The notes beneath the pieces are model-generated. The model saw nothing but the letters and a program-made list of their open reading frames with translations. It had not been told where the DNA came from and ran no database searches. A stretch of DNA of 64,000 nt from Bryobacterales bacterium (GTDB lineage Bacteria; Acidobacteriota; Terriglobia; Bryobacterales; Bryobacteraceae), in contig JAEUQF010000315.1 of NCBI GenBank assembly GCA_016789745.1, positions 1-64,000 on the forward strand. Reading direction: 5' to 3'. Shown piece after piece: positions 1 to 8,661 of the stretch; positions within the stretch are counted from its first letter, which is position 1, and the number at the start of each line of letters is the position of its first letter. The translations under genes were made by a program, and so were the position numbers.

Positions 1-414
1 CATCCGGTGGAAGCGATACCTGAGTTGACGGGCGGCAATGGCGCCCACGTCCTGAACGAGGCCCCGGGCGGGAGACAGAAGCAGCGGATGGCGGGCACGC
101 AGAGTCTGACGCAGGCGATTGACGCGGTACGGTCGGGAGGCAAGATCATCGGCGTGTCGTGGTTCGGGTCGCCGTTGGAGTTTGACGTGGATATCCTGCG
201 CGAACGGAGTCTGCGGTATCTGTTTCCGGACATCAGCACGCTGGAGCATTTGGAGCATACGGTGCGTCTGGTGGCCGGAGGGCGTGTGCGGTTGAAGCCG
301 ATGATCACGCATACGCTGCAGGGCATCGATGCGGTTCCGCGGGCGTTCGAGATTACGGCGAATAAGGGCAAGTATCAGTGCATCAATCCGGCACAGGTGG
401 TGATGGCGCAATGA
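1..414 (+). CDS. Zinc-type alcohol dehydrogenase (MDR superfamily), C-terminal part
   Basis: The reading frame is open from the first base, so the gene starts upstream of the window. About 137 residues remain. They resemble the end of a medium-chain dehydrogenase/reductase: a Rossmann-fold stretch with a glycine-rich turn (AVRSGGKIIGVSWFG), then the C-terminal lobe ending in a helix typical of threonine- or sorbitol-dehydrogenase-like enzymes (DAVPRAFEITANKGKYQ). The substrate cannot be told because the zinc-binding and substrate-binding N-terminal half is missing. The stop overlaps the start of the RraA-like gene by four bases (ATGA), so the two are probably translationally coupled and act in one catabolic route. 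Confidence 0.75.
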   Translation, partial: HPVEAIPELTGGNGAHVLNEAPGGRQKQRMAGTQSLTQAIDAVRSGGKIIGVSWFGSPLEFDVDILRERSLRYLFPDISTLEHLEHTVRLVAGGRVRLKPMITHTLQGIDAVPRAFEITANKGKYQCINPAQVVMAQ

Positions 415-1073
415 CGACGAAACAGGTATTGGCGTTGGGCGCCGCGGCGATCTCCGACGCCCTGGGCAAACGTGGCGCGATGGATCATGACATGCATTGC
501 CGGTCGGCGAACCCGGGCATGGTGGGTCCGGCGTTTCCGGTGCGCATCCACACGGCGGACATTCTGATGGTGGCCCAGGGCTTGAGTGAATGCCCGAAGG
601 GACATGTGCTGGTGATCGATGCGCAGGGCGAGTTGAATACGGCGATATGGGGTGAGTTGACGACGTTCTGCGCGGAGCGCAAGGGGTTGGCAGGCGTGGT
701 GATCGACGGCGCCATTCGCGATGCGCGGCGGATTGCGGAGAGCCGGTTTCCGGTGTTCGCACGCGCCGTGGTGCCGAACGCGGGCGGGGCGGAGTATCTC
801 GGTGAGATCAATGTGACGGTATCCTGCGGCGGGCAGGTGGTGCGGCCGGGCGATTGGATTGTCGGCGATCACGATGGTGTGGTGGTGGTGCCTTCGGAGC
901 GCTGGGACGACGCGCTGGCGGGGGCCAAACGCATTGTGGATGCCGAGAAGGTAATCGAACGCGAGGTGCGGCGGGGCGTGGATCTGGGGTCACTGATTCG
1001 CATCAGCGAGAAGATCGAACAGAAGCGCGGCGACGTGCTGGCGCCACAATTGCGATTGGCGAAGAAGCCGTGA
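411..1073 (+). CDS. RraA-family protein, putative 4-hydroxy-4-methyl-2-oxoglutarate/oxaloacetate aldolase
   Basis: A 220-residue RraA/HMG-aldolase-like protein, the usual family length. The diagnostic strand-turn GVVIDGAIRD lies at residues 95-104. Arg103 and Asp104 correspond to the substrate- and metal-binding R-D pair of class II pyruvate aldolases. Such enzymes cleave 4-hydroxy-4-methyl-2-oxoglutarate or decarboxylate oxaloacetate. The other family role, RNase E inhibition, is less likely here because the flanking genes are a dehydrogenase and a transporter. I chose ATG 411 over the ATG at 378 because it overlaps the upstream stop as ATGA and gives the family N-terminus. The gene ends in a GTGA overlap with the next gene. 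Confidence 0.85.
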   Translation: MTTKQVLALGAAAISDALGKRGAMDHDMHCRSANPGMVGPAFPVRIHTADILMVAQGLSECPKGHVLVIDAQGELNTAIWGELTTFCAERKGLAGVVIDGAIRDARRIAESRFPVFARAVVPNAGGAEYLGEINVTVSCGGQVVRPGDWIVGDHDGVVVVPSERWDDALAGAKRIVDAEKVIEREVRRGVDLGSLIRISEKIEQKRGDVLAPQLRLAKKP

Positions 1074-2479
1074 GCGGGCTTGGCCCTTGGGGGAAGGCGG
1101 AACTGCCGGCGCCGTTGCCGTTCAGTTTCGCGAATGCGCTGCGTACCATCGGCCCGGGCGCGATTCTGCTGGCGGGTTCTATCGGCGGCGGCGAGTGGCT
1201 GGTAGGTCCGGCGATTGCGGTGAAGCATGGCGCGGGGCTCTTCTGGATTGCCACGGTAGCGATTCTCCTGCAGATGGTGCTGAACATCGAATCCATCCGC
1301 TACACGCTTTATACCGGTGAGCCCATCATCACAGGGTTTCTCAGGCTGAAGCCTTCCTCGGGCTTTTGGGCCACCGTGTACACGTTGCTGACCGTGGCGC
1401 AGTTGGGGATGCCGGCGCTTGGAGCGGCCTGCGCGTCGGTGATCTTCGCGGCCTTCGCCGGAAGATTGCCGGGGGCGCCGGATGCGTCGGTGCTGGCCTG
1501 GGTGACGTATGGCGTGATGGCGGTGACGTTGCTGGTGTTGTCGGTGGGCGGCACGGTAGAGAAAATGCTGGAACGCATGTCCTGGCTCATGATCAGCTAC
1601 ATCTTCGCGTTTCTGATTCTTGCCAACGTGCTGTTCGCGCCCGCGGCGCATTGGGCTCGAACGGCCGCCGGGTTTCTGGAGTTCGGCTACTGGCCGAAAG
1701 ACGCCGACATGGTGCTGATTGCGACGCTGGCGGCGACGGCGGGATCGGGCGGTATTGGGAACCTGGTGATCTCCAATTGGATGCGCGACAAGGGCTTCGG
1801 CATGGGCGCGGTCGTAGGCGCGATTCCCAGTGCGATCGGCGGCCGCCAGGTGAGCCTGTCGCGCGAAGGCAAGGTCTTCGACATCACGCCGGAGAGCCTG
1901 CGCCGCTGGGCCACCTGGCTGCGCTACGTGCATCTGGACCAGATGGCGTTATGGGCCGGCGGTTGCTTTATCGGGATGTTTCTGAATGTGAATCTGGCAA
2001 CGGCGATCGCGCCGCCGGGTGCGGACCTCACGGACGTCGGCGCCGGCGCCTTTCAAGCCAAGTACATGGCGGAGAAGCTATGGTCCGGCTTCTGGGTGCT
2101 GGCGTTGCTGAACGGCTTCTGGATTCTGTTCTCGACGCACATGGGCAACACCGACACGCTGGTGCGCGGGGTGACCGATACGCTGTGGAGCGCGGGCTAT
2201 GGCAAACGCGCCAATGCGCAGGTGGGTCGGCTTTACTACGGCCTGCTGCTGGCGTTCACGGTATGGGGCGCGATCACCGTGCAGTTCGGGTCGGCGATGA
2301 CGCTGTTCAAGGCGCTGGGCGTGGTGGCCGGGCCAGTGTTGTGTTTGGCGTCGTTGCAAGTTCTGCGGGTGAATACGACGCTGCTGCCGCCGGAGTTGCG
2401 TCCGCCGCTGTGGCGCCGTGTGGCGCTGTTGTTGTGCGCGGCGTTTTATGGACTGATGGCGATTGCCGTGATGATGTAG
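1070..2479 (+). CDS. Divergent Nramp-family membrane transporter
   Basis: A 469-residue integral membrane protein with about eleven hydrophobic segments and the overall pattern of the Nramp (natural resistance-associated macrophage protein) family. The first helix carries GSIGGGEWL at residues 36-44, where classical Mn2+/Fe2+ Nramp transporters have a D-P-G-N metal-binding motif. The methionine-containing motif expected in helix 6 is also not evident. It therefore looks like one of the divergent Nramp relatives whose substrate may not be a transition metal. The GTG start at 1070 overlaps the RraA stop (GTGA). Position in the dehydrogenase-RraA-transporter unit suggests uptake of the compound, or a cofactor, for that pathway. 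Confidence 0.7.
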   Translation: MSGLGPWGKAELPAPLPFSFANALRTIGPGAILLAGSIGGGEWLVGPAIAVKHGAGLFWIATVAILLQMVLNIESIRYTLYTGEPIITGFLRLKPSSGFWATVYTLLTVAQLGMPALGAACASVIFAAFAGRLPGAPDASVLAWVTYGVMAVTLLVLSVGGTVEKMLERMSWLMISYIFAFLILANVLFAPAAHWARTAAGFLEFGYWPKDADMVLIATLAATAGSGGIGNLVISNWMRDKGFGMGAVVGAIPSAIGGRQVSLSREGKVFDITPESLRRWATWLRYVHLDQMALWAGGCFIGMFLNVNLATAIAPPGADLTDVGAGAFQAKYMAEKLWSGFWVLALLNGFWILFSTHMGNTDTLVRGVTDTLWSAGYGKRANAQVGRLYYGLLLAFTVWGAITVQFGSAMTLFKALGVVAGPVLCLASLQVLRVNTTLLPPELRPPLWRRVALLLCAAFYGLMAIAVMM

Positions 2480-2526
2480 GCTGTCCCGCTTTACTCCCGC
2501 TTGACGCACTAGTAAGAGGAGAATTC

Positions 2527-3219
2527 ATGCTTCCTCTTGTTTCCGCTCTCTTCGCCCTGCTGCTGCCTGCTGGCGCCGCTACGGTCATCTACTCGGACCG
2601 GACGAGTTTTCTGAACCAGGCAGTTGCCTGGACGGTGATCGACTTTGATACCACGATCGGACCCAATGCTTTCGTAAACTACAGCGACGCCGCTGGACTT
2701 ACGGAAGCGGGAGTGCACTTTGTAAGCTATCGAAGCTTTCCGAATGCGTTGACTTACAATCTGATGGCTGGCGATTCCATGACCTGTTGCGGCGTCTCCG
2801 TTGATGGCTCCGCCGCACTCTACCTTGCCTGGTCTCAGGCATCGATTGGGGCTCAGGGCGTTACGGACATCAGTCTTCCCTCTGGTGTAACCGCCTTTGG
2901 ATTTGATCTCATCAATAACCAAGTCTCCGCTGCGTACCCGTACCAGATTACGCTCTCCGATGGATCCATCTTCCAAGGGATGGCAGACCGGACCCCGCAG
3001 TTCTACGGCTTCGTTTCAGACGCCCCCATTTCCCATCTGCGAATCGAGATGCCGCTGCCGCCGGGAAGCGGCGATCAAGCCAGCCGATTGGCGATTGATA
3101 ACGTGGTGTTTGCCAGCAGCGTCCCGGAGCCATCCACGGGAGCCGGCGCGGCGGCCGGAATGCTGCTGTGCGCCCTCCTCGGCAAGCGGTCTGGATCGCG
3201 TGACCACCGGCGGCGATAG
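2527..3219 (+). CDS. PEP-CTERM sorting-domain secreted protein
   Basis: 230 residues with a short hydrophobic signal peptide (MLPLVSALFALLLPAGAA), a body of unknown function rich in beta-strand-like segments, and a C-terminal tripartite sorting signal. That signal is VPEPST, then a hydrophobic helix (AAGMLLCALLG), then a basic tail (KRSGSRDHRRR). This is the PEP-CTERM architecture recognised by an exosortase, so the protein is probably exported and anchored or released at the cell surface. No exosortase gene lies in the window. The start is supported by an AGAGGAGA Shine-Dalgarno just upstream. The conserved-looking part (VIDFDTTI, AFGFDLINN) resembles many PEP-CTERM proteins without a known activity. 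Confidence 0.8.
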   Translation: MLPLVSALFALLLPAGAATVIYSDRTSFLNQAVAWTVIDFDTTIGPNAFVNYSDAAGLTEAGVHFVSYRSFPNALTYNLMAGDSMTCCGVSVDGSAALYLAWSQASIGAQGVTDISLPSGVTAFGFDLINNQVSAAYPYQITLSDGSIFQGMADRTPQFYGFVSDAPISHLRIEMPLPPGSGDQASRLAIDNVVFASSVPEPSTGAGAAAGMLLCALLGKRSGSRDHRRR

Positions 3220-3255
3220 CCGCTACCCCGCCGCCGACAGTGCTACGATTCGGCC

Positions 3256-5208
3256 ATGGCGGATTCCACACGCCGTTCCTTCCTGAAAAGCGCGCCCCTG
3301 GCCGCGGCCGCACCAGCCCAGGGCACCAGCGCCGCCAAGACTACCAAGAAGCCCTATCGCCGCACCTCGTTTGCTCCAACCGGTGCGCCGCAGCGGCTTT
3401 CTGATCACCTGTACCGCTTTGAAGACACCTGCCAGGTGTACGTCATCAAAGACGGCTCGCGGTGCGTGCTCATCGACTTTGGCTCCGGCAAGATCCTCGA
3501 CCACCTGAAGGGTCTAGGCATCACCCAGGTGGATTGGATTCTGCACACGCACCATCACCGCGACCAGTGCCAGGGTGACCTTATCGCCGCCGAACGCAAA
3601 ATTCCGATTGCCGTGCCGGCTTACGAGCATCACCTGTTCGAGGACGCCGAAAACTTCTGGCGCAACCGGCGCGTGTTCCACCTTTACTACGTTCGCAACG
3701 ACTTCAACACCATCACCGAGAATATTCCGGTAGCCAGGACTCTGGCCGATTACAGCACCTTCCGGTGGCAGAAGACCGAGTTCTTCATCCTCCCCACGCC
3801 CGGCCACACGCTCGGCTCCATCACACTCCTCGCGGACATCGATGGGAAGAAGGCGGCATTCACCGGCGACCTCATCTACGCCCCCGGCAAGATCGCCAAC
3901 CTCTATGACACGCAGATCAACTACGGCGGGTCAGAGGGCATCGACATGGGCATCTACTCGCTAGCCAGGCTCCAGGAGTTGAAGCCCGAACTGCTCTGCC
4001 CCTCGCATGGAGATGTCATGGCCGATGCCGGCACAGCCATTCGCGAGACTATCACCCGGCTCACCAACTACTACCGCTTCCAGACCGGTTTGGACCCGGT
4101 GGAAGAGAACGCTCCCTATGCCGTCAGCCCGCACCTGATCTGTCACTACCAGACAACCTCCTCGTTCTACTGCATCCTGAGCAATAGCGGCAAGGCCATG
4201 TTCATCGACTACGGCTCGGCCAGCGGATTGCATTTCGGCAACTTCGAACGGGCCACGCCTGCCACCGACCGCATGCGCTTCGTCGAACACAGCATCGACC
4301 GGCTCAAGCGCGACTACGGCGTGAAGTCCGTCGATGTGGCGATGCCCAGCCACATGCATGACGACCACATGAATGGCTTCCCGCACCTGGTGCGTCATCA
4401 CGGTACGAAGGTGTGGTGCTACGAGAACATGGTGGACATCTTCCAGAATCCCCGTGGACAGAACCTGGGCTGCACGTTGGGCGAGGCCTTCCAGGTGAAC
4501 CGTTCCTTCAAACATGGCGAGAAGTTTCGCTGGGAGGAGTTCGAGTTTGAGATGACGCATTCGCCAGGCCATACCGAGTACCAGATGGCGCTGTTCGTGA
4601 CCATTGATGGGAACAAGGTGGCGTTTACCGGCGATGCTTTCTTTCCGAATCCGCGCAACGACGGCACGCTGCGCCACAACCTGATCTTCCGCAATCATGT
4701 GGAGAACGACAGCCACCTGAAGTCGATCCGCAACCTGATCGAGCATGAGCCAACACTGATTGCACCGGGGCATGGGAAGGCGTATCCAGTGGACCGGCAA
4801 ATCATGGTGGCGACCGAGCAGAAGTTCCGCACGCAGCAGCAGTACTTCTTCGATCTGCTTCCCGAAGGAGAGACCGATTTCGGCCTGGACCCAAGCTGGG
4901 TGAAGATTTACCCTTACCAGATGCTGCTATCGCCGGGTTCCGTGCAGAAGGCCGAGGTGCGGGTCCAGAACTACCGGCCTGAGCCGATGAAGATGGAGGT
5001 GGCGCTGGTGGCTCCCGCGGAGTGGCGCATTGAGCCCGATGTGCTCACGTTTGAAGTCCCGGCGAAGAGCACGGGCTCGCGCGCGTTTACGATGACGATT
5101 CCGAAGTCGTGGGTACCGCCCGGGCCGCGGATCGCGATTGCCGCCGACGTGCGGGCGCGGGGGCGCTATCTGGGGCAGATTACCGAAGCGGTAGTGGATA
5201 TCGTTTAG
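3256..5208 (+). CDS. Tandem metallo-beta-lactamase-fold hydrolase with Tat-like signal
   Basis: 650 residues. The N-terminus (STRRSFLKS, then an alanine-rich stretch) looks like a twin-arginine signal. Two metallo-beta-lactamase folds follow. The first (about residues 45-275) has H99-H100-H101-R102-D103-Q104 where H-x-H-x-D-H is expected, plus later PGHTLG, TGD and SHGD motifs. The second (about 300-530) has a canonical H366-M-H368-D-D370-H371, then PGHTEY, TGDAFF and PGHGKAY. The last 100 residues look like an immunoglobulin-type beta-sandwich. It is likely a periplasmic metal-dependent hydrolase of unknown substrate. The stop overlaps the end of the convergent DUF4010 gene by four bases. 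Confidence 0.8.
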   Translation: MADSTRRSFLKSAPLAAAAPAQGTSAAKTTKKPYRRTSFAPTGAPQRLSDHLYRFEDTCQVYVIKDGSRCVLIDFGSGKILDHLKGLGITQVDWILHTHHHRDQCQGDLIAAERKIPIAVPAYEHHLFEDAENFWRNRRVFHLYYVRNDFNTITENIPVARTLADYSTFRWQKTEFFILPTPGHTLGSITLLADIDGKKAAFTGDLIYAPGKIANLYDTQINYGGSEGIDMGIYSLARLQELKPELLCPSHGDVMADAGTAIRETITRLTNYYRFQTGLDPVEENAPYAVSPHLICHYQTTSSFYCILSNSGKAMFIDYGSASGLHFGNFERATPATDRMRFVEHSIDRLKRDYGVKSVDVAMPSHMHDDHMNGFPHLVRHHGTKVWCYENMVDIFQNPRGQNLGCTLGEAFQVNRSFKHGEKFRWEEFEFEMTHSPGHTEYQMALFVTIDGNKVAFTGDAFFPNPRNDGTLRHNLIFRNHVENDSHLKSIRNLIEHEPTLIAPGHGKAYPVDRQIMVATEQKFRTQQQYFFDLLPEGETDFGLDPSWVKIYPYQMLLSPGSVQKAEVRVQNYRPEPMKMEVALVAPAEWRIEPDVLTFEVPAKSTGSRAFTMTIPKSWVPPGPRIAIAADVRARGRYLGQITEAVVDIV

Positions 5209-6440
5209 AACCAGAGAAACACGCCAATGGCGGTGGCCATGCTCAGCAGCAGAGGCAGTGCCAGCCAGCGCAGCAGGCGGACACCGCCGCCGATCGCGAT
5301 CACGGCGAACTTGAAGCCGAGGCTGGTGACGAGGGCGATTTGGATGACGCGCAGGCCGTCGCGGGCGAGGAGGCCGCCGCCCTCCACCAACTGTGCGGTG
5401 GACAGCGCGATGGCCTGGAGGTCGGCAATGCCGGAGATGGCGGCAATGGTATAGAGGGCTCCTGATCCGTAGCGGTCCTTGCCGAAGGCGATGCCGAGGA
5501 GGATCACCGAGTAGAGCAGCGCGAACAGCAGGGCATTGCGCAGTTCCGTGGGGTTTCCTTGCGGGGGCATTTTCTGCCCGTCGTCCTCCCGGGAGAACCA
5601 TAGCGGCAGCGAGGAAAGACCGAGCACCAGCGGTACCGCCGACAGGGGCAGGAACATGGCCTGCAGGAAGGCCGGCGCCAGGATAGCGACTTCCACCACC
5701 AGCAGCGCGGCCGATACCGACGTGGCGATGAGGATCACCAGTGCCGCTGCCTTGGCGCTCAATTTCTCGTTCTTCGCCATCTTGGTGTAGCCCACCGTGA
5801 CCGCCGTACTCGAAATAATGCCGCCCAGCGCACCGGCCATCAGCAACCCCGCAGCCTGGCCGAAGAACTTGTACGCGATGTACCCCGCCAGACTGATGCC
5901 CACGATCAGAACGACAATCAGCCACACCTTGCGCGGATTCAGCACGGCATACGGGCCGTAAGCCTGATTGGGAAGTGCGGGCAGAATCACCAGGGAAAGC
6001 AGCACGAACTGCATGATGGCGCGCGAATCTTCCCCTAGCCGTGCGGCGATTCCGTGCAGCACGCTCTTGTAGTGCAGCAGCACGGCAATGAGACCGCCGA
6101 TCGCGATCGCAACTTCGCGATGCCCCACCACGATGTAGGCGCCGAGTCCAAACATCGCGAGCGCGGCGATCTCGGTGGTGACGCCGGCTTCCGCTTTTCC
6201 CCCTTGCAGTTCGGCCAGGTGTCCGATGAACAGGGCCCCGGTCAGACCCAGGAATCCGCCGGCGACCACCCATCCGCCGAAGGTTTGCGCGAGCATGGCG
6301 CAGAGCGTGCCGAGAATAGTGATAAGCGCGAAGGTGCGCAGCCCGGCCAGCGGCGTCGACACCTGCTCGCGCTGCAGACCCACCAGCAGGCCCAGGCCGA
6401 GCGCGATGCCGAGATTGGCGAATGAGTTAGACAATTCCAC
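5205..6440 (-). CDS. MgtC/SapB and DUF4010 domain membrane protein
   Basis: 411 residues, almost entirely hydrophobic helices. The first 140 residues match the MgtC/SapB pattern (GLGLLVGLQRE near the N-terminus, LRTFALITILGT, then helices with GGLIAVLLHYK). The remainder matches DUF4010 (LSLVILPALPN, GALGGIISSTAVTV, and an internal hydrophilic loop near residue 260). Family members are inner-membrane proteins sometimes linked to magnesium homeostasis, but the DUF4010 fusion type has no firm function. The start is GTG. The DinB-like gene lies 17 bases upstream on the same strand, so the two may be cotranscribed. Confidence 0.8.
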   Translation of the reverse strand: MELSNSFANLGIALGLGLLVGLQREQVSTPLAGLRTFALITILGTLCAMLAQTFGGWVVAGGFLGLTGALFIGHLAELQGGKAEAGVTTEIAALAMFGLGAYIVVGHREVAIAIGGLIAVLLHYKSVLHGIAARLGEDSRAIMQFVLLSLVILPALPNQAYGPYAVLNPRKVWLIVVLIVGISLAGYIAYKFFGQAAGLLMAGALGGIISSTAVTVGYTKMAKNEKLSAKAAALVILIATSVSAALLVVEVAILAPAFLQAMFLPLSAVPLVLGLSSLPLWFSREDDGQKMPPQGNPTELRNALLFALLYSVILLGIAFGKDRYGSGALYTIAAISGIADLQAIALSTAQLVEGGGLLARDGLRVIQIALVTSLGFKFAVIAIGGGVRLLRWLALPLLLSMATAIGVFLWF

Positions 6441-6457
6441 GTGGTGTCTTTCCAGTC

Positions 6458-6955
6458 TCAGCCGATCCGCCGCTTCAGAACCAGCGCCGTAGTGACGGCC
6501 TGGCCCACGTGCCGTTGCGTGTGTTCGGCGATGTGGATCAACAGCCCCGCCAGCGACGTGGGCAGCTTCTTGCGTCCCACCGTGCGAGCTTCGGTGAGTG
6601 TCGCCGGGTCGATGGCGCGCACTCCGGCGGCAATACGGTCGAGGGTTGCAGACAGCTTCGCCAGCAGTTCGTCACGGCCTTCGCCGGGGATGCCTTCCTC
6701 GCGCAGGAACGCCAGTTGCTCGTCGTTGAGCATCTCCCCACAAGCATACGTGAAGAGCCGGTCCACTGAGCCGGGAATATGCCGCAGATGAAAGCCGATC
6801 GGTGCCACGCCCAGATCGGTGGTCCAAAGCTGCTCCGTTGTGAGGCCTTCGGTACAAGCGGTCAGGTCGAGTTTGGCGTGTTCAAAGCTGTGCAGCACGG
6901 CACGGAGCACGGCGTGCACCTCACCCAGCGAGCCCGACATCCAGGGTTCTACCAT
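6458..6955 (-). CDS. DinB-family putative metal-dependent protein
   Basis: 165 residues from the ATG whose complement lies at 6953-6955. A longer frame to 7087 adds a low-complexity, unlikely N-terminus that would run into the fhs start. The protein has the DinB four-helix-bundle signature: a first histidine in GFHLRHIPGSVDRL and a later H-I-A-E-H-T-Q-R-H cluster supplying the other metal-ligand histidines. DinB-like proteins act as thiol-dependent transferases or are of unknown function. The gene is divergent from fhs, with 67 bases between the starts, and is followed by the MgtC/DUF4010 gene. Confidence 0.75.
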   Translation of the reverse strand: MVEPWMSGSLGEVHAVLRAVLHSFEHAKLDLTACTEGLTTEQLWTTDLGVAPIGFHLRHIPGSVDRLFTYACGEMLNDEQLAFLREEGIPGEGRDELLAKLSATLDRIAAGVRAIDPATLTEARTVGRKKLPTSLAGLLIHIAEHTQRHVGQAVTTALVLKRRIG

Positions 6956-7022
6956 ATGCCCATCATACCGATGCGGCCCATGGCTGCCCTGCCCGCGTTG
7001 TGCACACAATAGGTGCGGAAAT

Positions 7023-8630
7023 ATGCAACCGCATCGCCCCATCCGGGAGGCCGGTATCGAACTCGGCATCCCTCCCGACGATCTCATTCCCTATGGCAAG
7101 CACTTCACCAAGGTGCGTCTGCCGTGGGCCGAAAGCGACCATCCTCCGGTGAACGGGAAGTTGATCCTGGTCACCGGCATCACCCCTACCGCGCATGGCG
7201 AAGGGAAAACCGTCACCGCCATCGGCCTGGCGCAGTCCATGCGCTACTTGAAGCGAAAAGCGGTCGCCACGTTGCGCCAGCCTTCCATGGGCCCCATCTT
7301 CGGTATGAAGGGCGGAGCCACCGGCGGTGGCAAGGCGCAGGTGGTGCCATCGGAGCTGATCAACCTCCACTTCACCGGCGACTTCCACGCCATTGCCGCT
7401 GCCCACAACCTGCTGGCGGCCATGGTGGACGCGCACATCTTCCATGGCAACGCGCTTCACATCGATCCGGAGCACATCCTGTGGCCGCGGACGGTGGACG
7501 TGAATGACCGCGCGCTCCGCCACATAACGGTGTGCGAAGGGAAGGGAAATGGAGTGCCGCATGCGGCGCGCTTCGTGATCACGGCCGCTTCGGAGGTGAT
7601 GGCGATCTTCGCGCTGGCGTCCTCTTATGACGACCTGCGGCGGCGGTTGTCGAACATCACGGTGGCGTTAACGCGCTCCGGCGCCGCGGTGCGCGCGGCC
7701 GATGTGGATGCCGTGGGCGCGATGATGGCCATTCTTCGCGAGGCGCTGCAGCCCAACCTGGCGCAGACCGTGGATGGTACGCCGGTCTTCCTCCATGCCG
7801 GTCCGTTCGCAAACATCGCGCATGGAACGGCCAGCGTGCTCTCGCAACGGCTGGCCCTGGAACACGCCGAATTCGTCCTTAACGAAGCGGGCTTTGGTGC
7901 TGACCTGGGCGCGGAGAAGTACTTCGACATCGTGATGCCGTCGTCCCGGTTGAAGCCTTCGGCAGCGGTTGTCGTGGCGACGGTGCGCGCACTGGCGGCC
8001 CAGGGCGGAGGAGATCTTGCGGCCGGGCTTCCCAATCTGGGACGCCATCTAGATATCGTGGCGAGGTTCGGTGTGCCGGCTGTGGTGGCGATCAATCATT
8101 TTCCGTCCGATACTATGGCCGATCTGGCGCTGGTGCAGGATTTCTGCCGGGACCGCGGTGTGGCTTGCGGCGTGTCGGAGGTGTTTGGGCGCGGGGCCGA
8201 AGGTGGCCTGGACGTAGCGGAGCGAGTGATGGAGGTCGCGGATTCCGGCCGCGCCAACCCGCGTCCGTTGTACATGCCGGAGATGCCCGTGGAGCGCAAA
8301 CTGCAAGCCATTGCCCGCTGTGTGTATGGGGCGGACGGTGTGTCGTTGACCGCGGCGGCGCAGGCGCAGGCTGAGCGATTCACGGCGATGGGCTGCGGCG
8401 ATTTTCCAGTATGCGTGGTGAAGACGCCGCTATCCTTTACCGAGGATCCGAAGCGCCTGGGCGCGCCGACGGGTTGGACGCTGCCGGTGACGGAGTTGCA
8501 GGCCTGCACGGGGGCGGGATTTCTGCTGGCGATCGCCGGGAACACCATGCGGATGCCGGGCTTGGGCAAGGATCCGCAGGCGCGGCGTATCGACCTGGGC
8601 CCGGATGGGGAGATTCTCGGCGTCTGCTAA
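7023..8630 (+). CDS. fhs: Formate-tetrahydrofolate ligase
   Basis: 535 residues, close to the roughly 555 usual for 10-formyltetrahydrofolate synthetase. It joins formate to tetrahydrofolate at the cost of ATP in cytoplasmic one-carbon metabolism. The N-terminus ELGIPPDDLIPYGKHFTKV, the P-loop TPTAHGEGKT at residues 54-63, PSMGPIFGMKGGATGGGKAQV and the C-terminal GNTMRMPGLGKDP are family hallmarks. ATG 7023 has an AGGTG upstream and gives the standard N-terminus, whereas the longer frame from 6819 adds an unrelated stretch over the divergent DinB gene. It stands 31 bases before an aminotransferase gene and may head the catabolic run, supplying a sink for formate. Confidence 0.95.
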   Translation: MQPHRPIREAGIELGIPPDDLIPYGKHFTKVRLPWAESDHPPVNGKLILVTGITPTAHGEGKTVTAIGLAQSMRYLKRKAVATLRQPSMGPIFGMKGGATGGGKAQVVPSELINLHFTGDFHAIAAAHNLLAAMVDAHIFHGNALHIDPEHILWPRTVDVNDRALRHITVCEGKGNGVPHAARFVITAASEVMAIFALASSYDDLRRRLSNITVALTRSGAAVRAADVDAVGAMMAILREALQPNLAQTVDGTPVFLHAGPFANIAHGTASVLSQRLALEHAEFVLNEAGFGADLGAEKYFDIVMPSSRLKPSAAVVVATVRALAAQGGGDLAAGLPNLGRHLDIVARFGVPAVVAINHFPSDTMADLALVQDFCRDRGVACGVSEVFGRGAEGGLDVAERVMEVADSGRANPRPLYMPEMPVERKLQAIARCVYGADGVSLTAAAQAQAERFTAMGCGDFPVCVVKTPLSFTEDPKRLGAPTGWTLPVTELQACTGAGFLLAIAGNTMRMPGLGKDPQARRIDLGPDGEILGVC

Positions 8631-8661
8631 AGGTGGGGGCTGGCGTGATACAGTTCCTCCC

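Noticed and set aside
6999..7006. Palindrome TGTGCACA between dinB-like and fhs genes
   Set aside because: Too short and common to call an operator.
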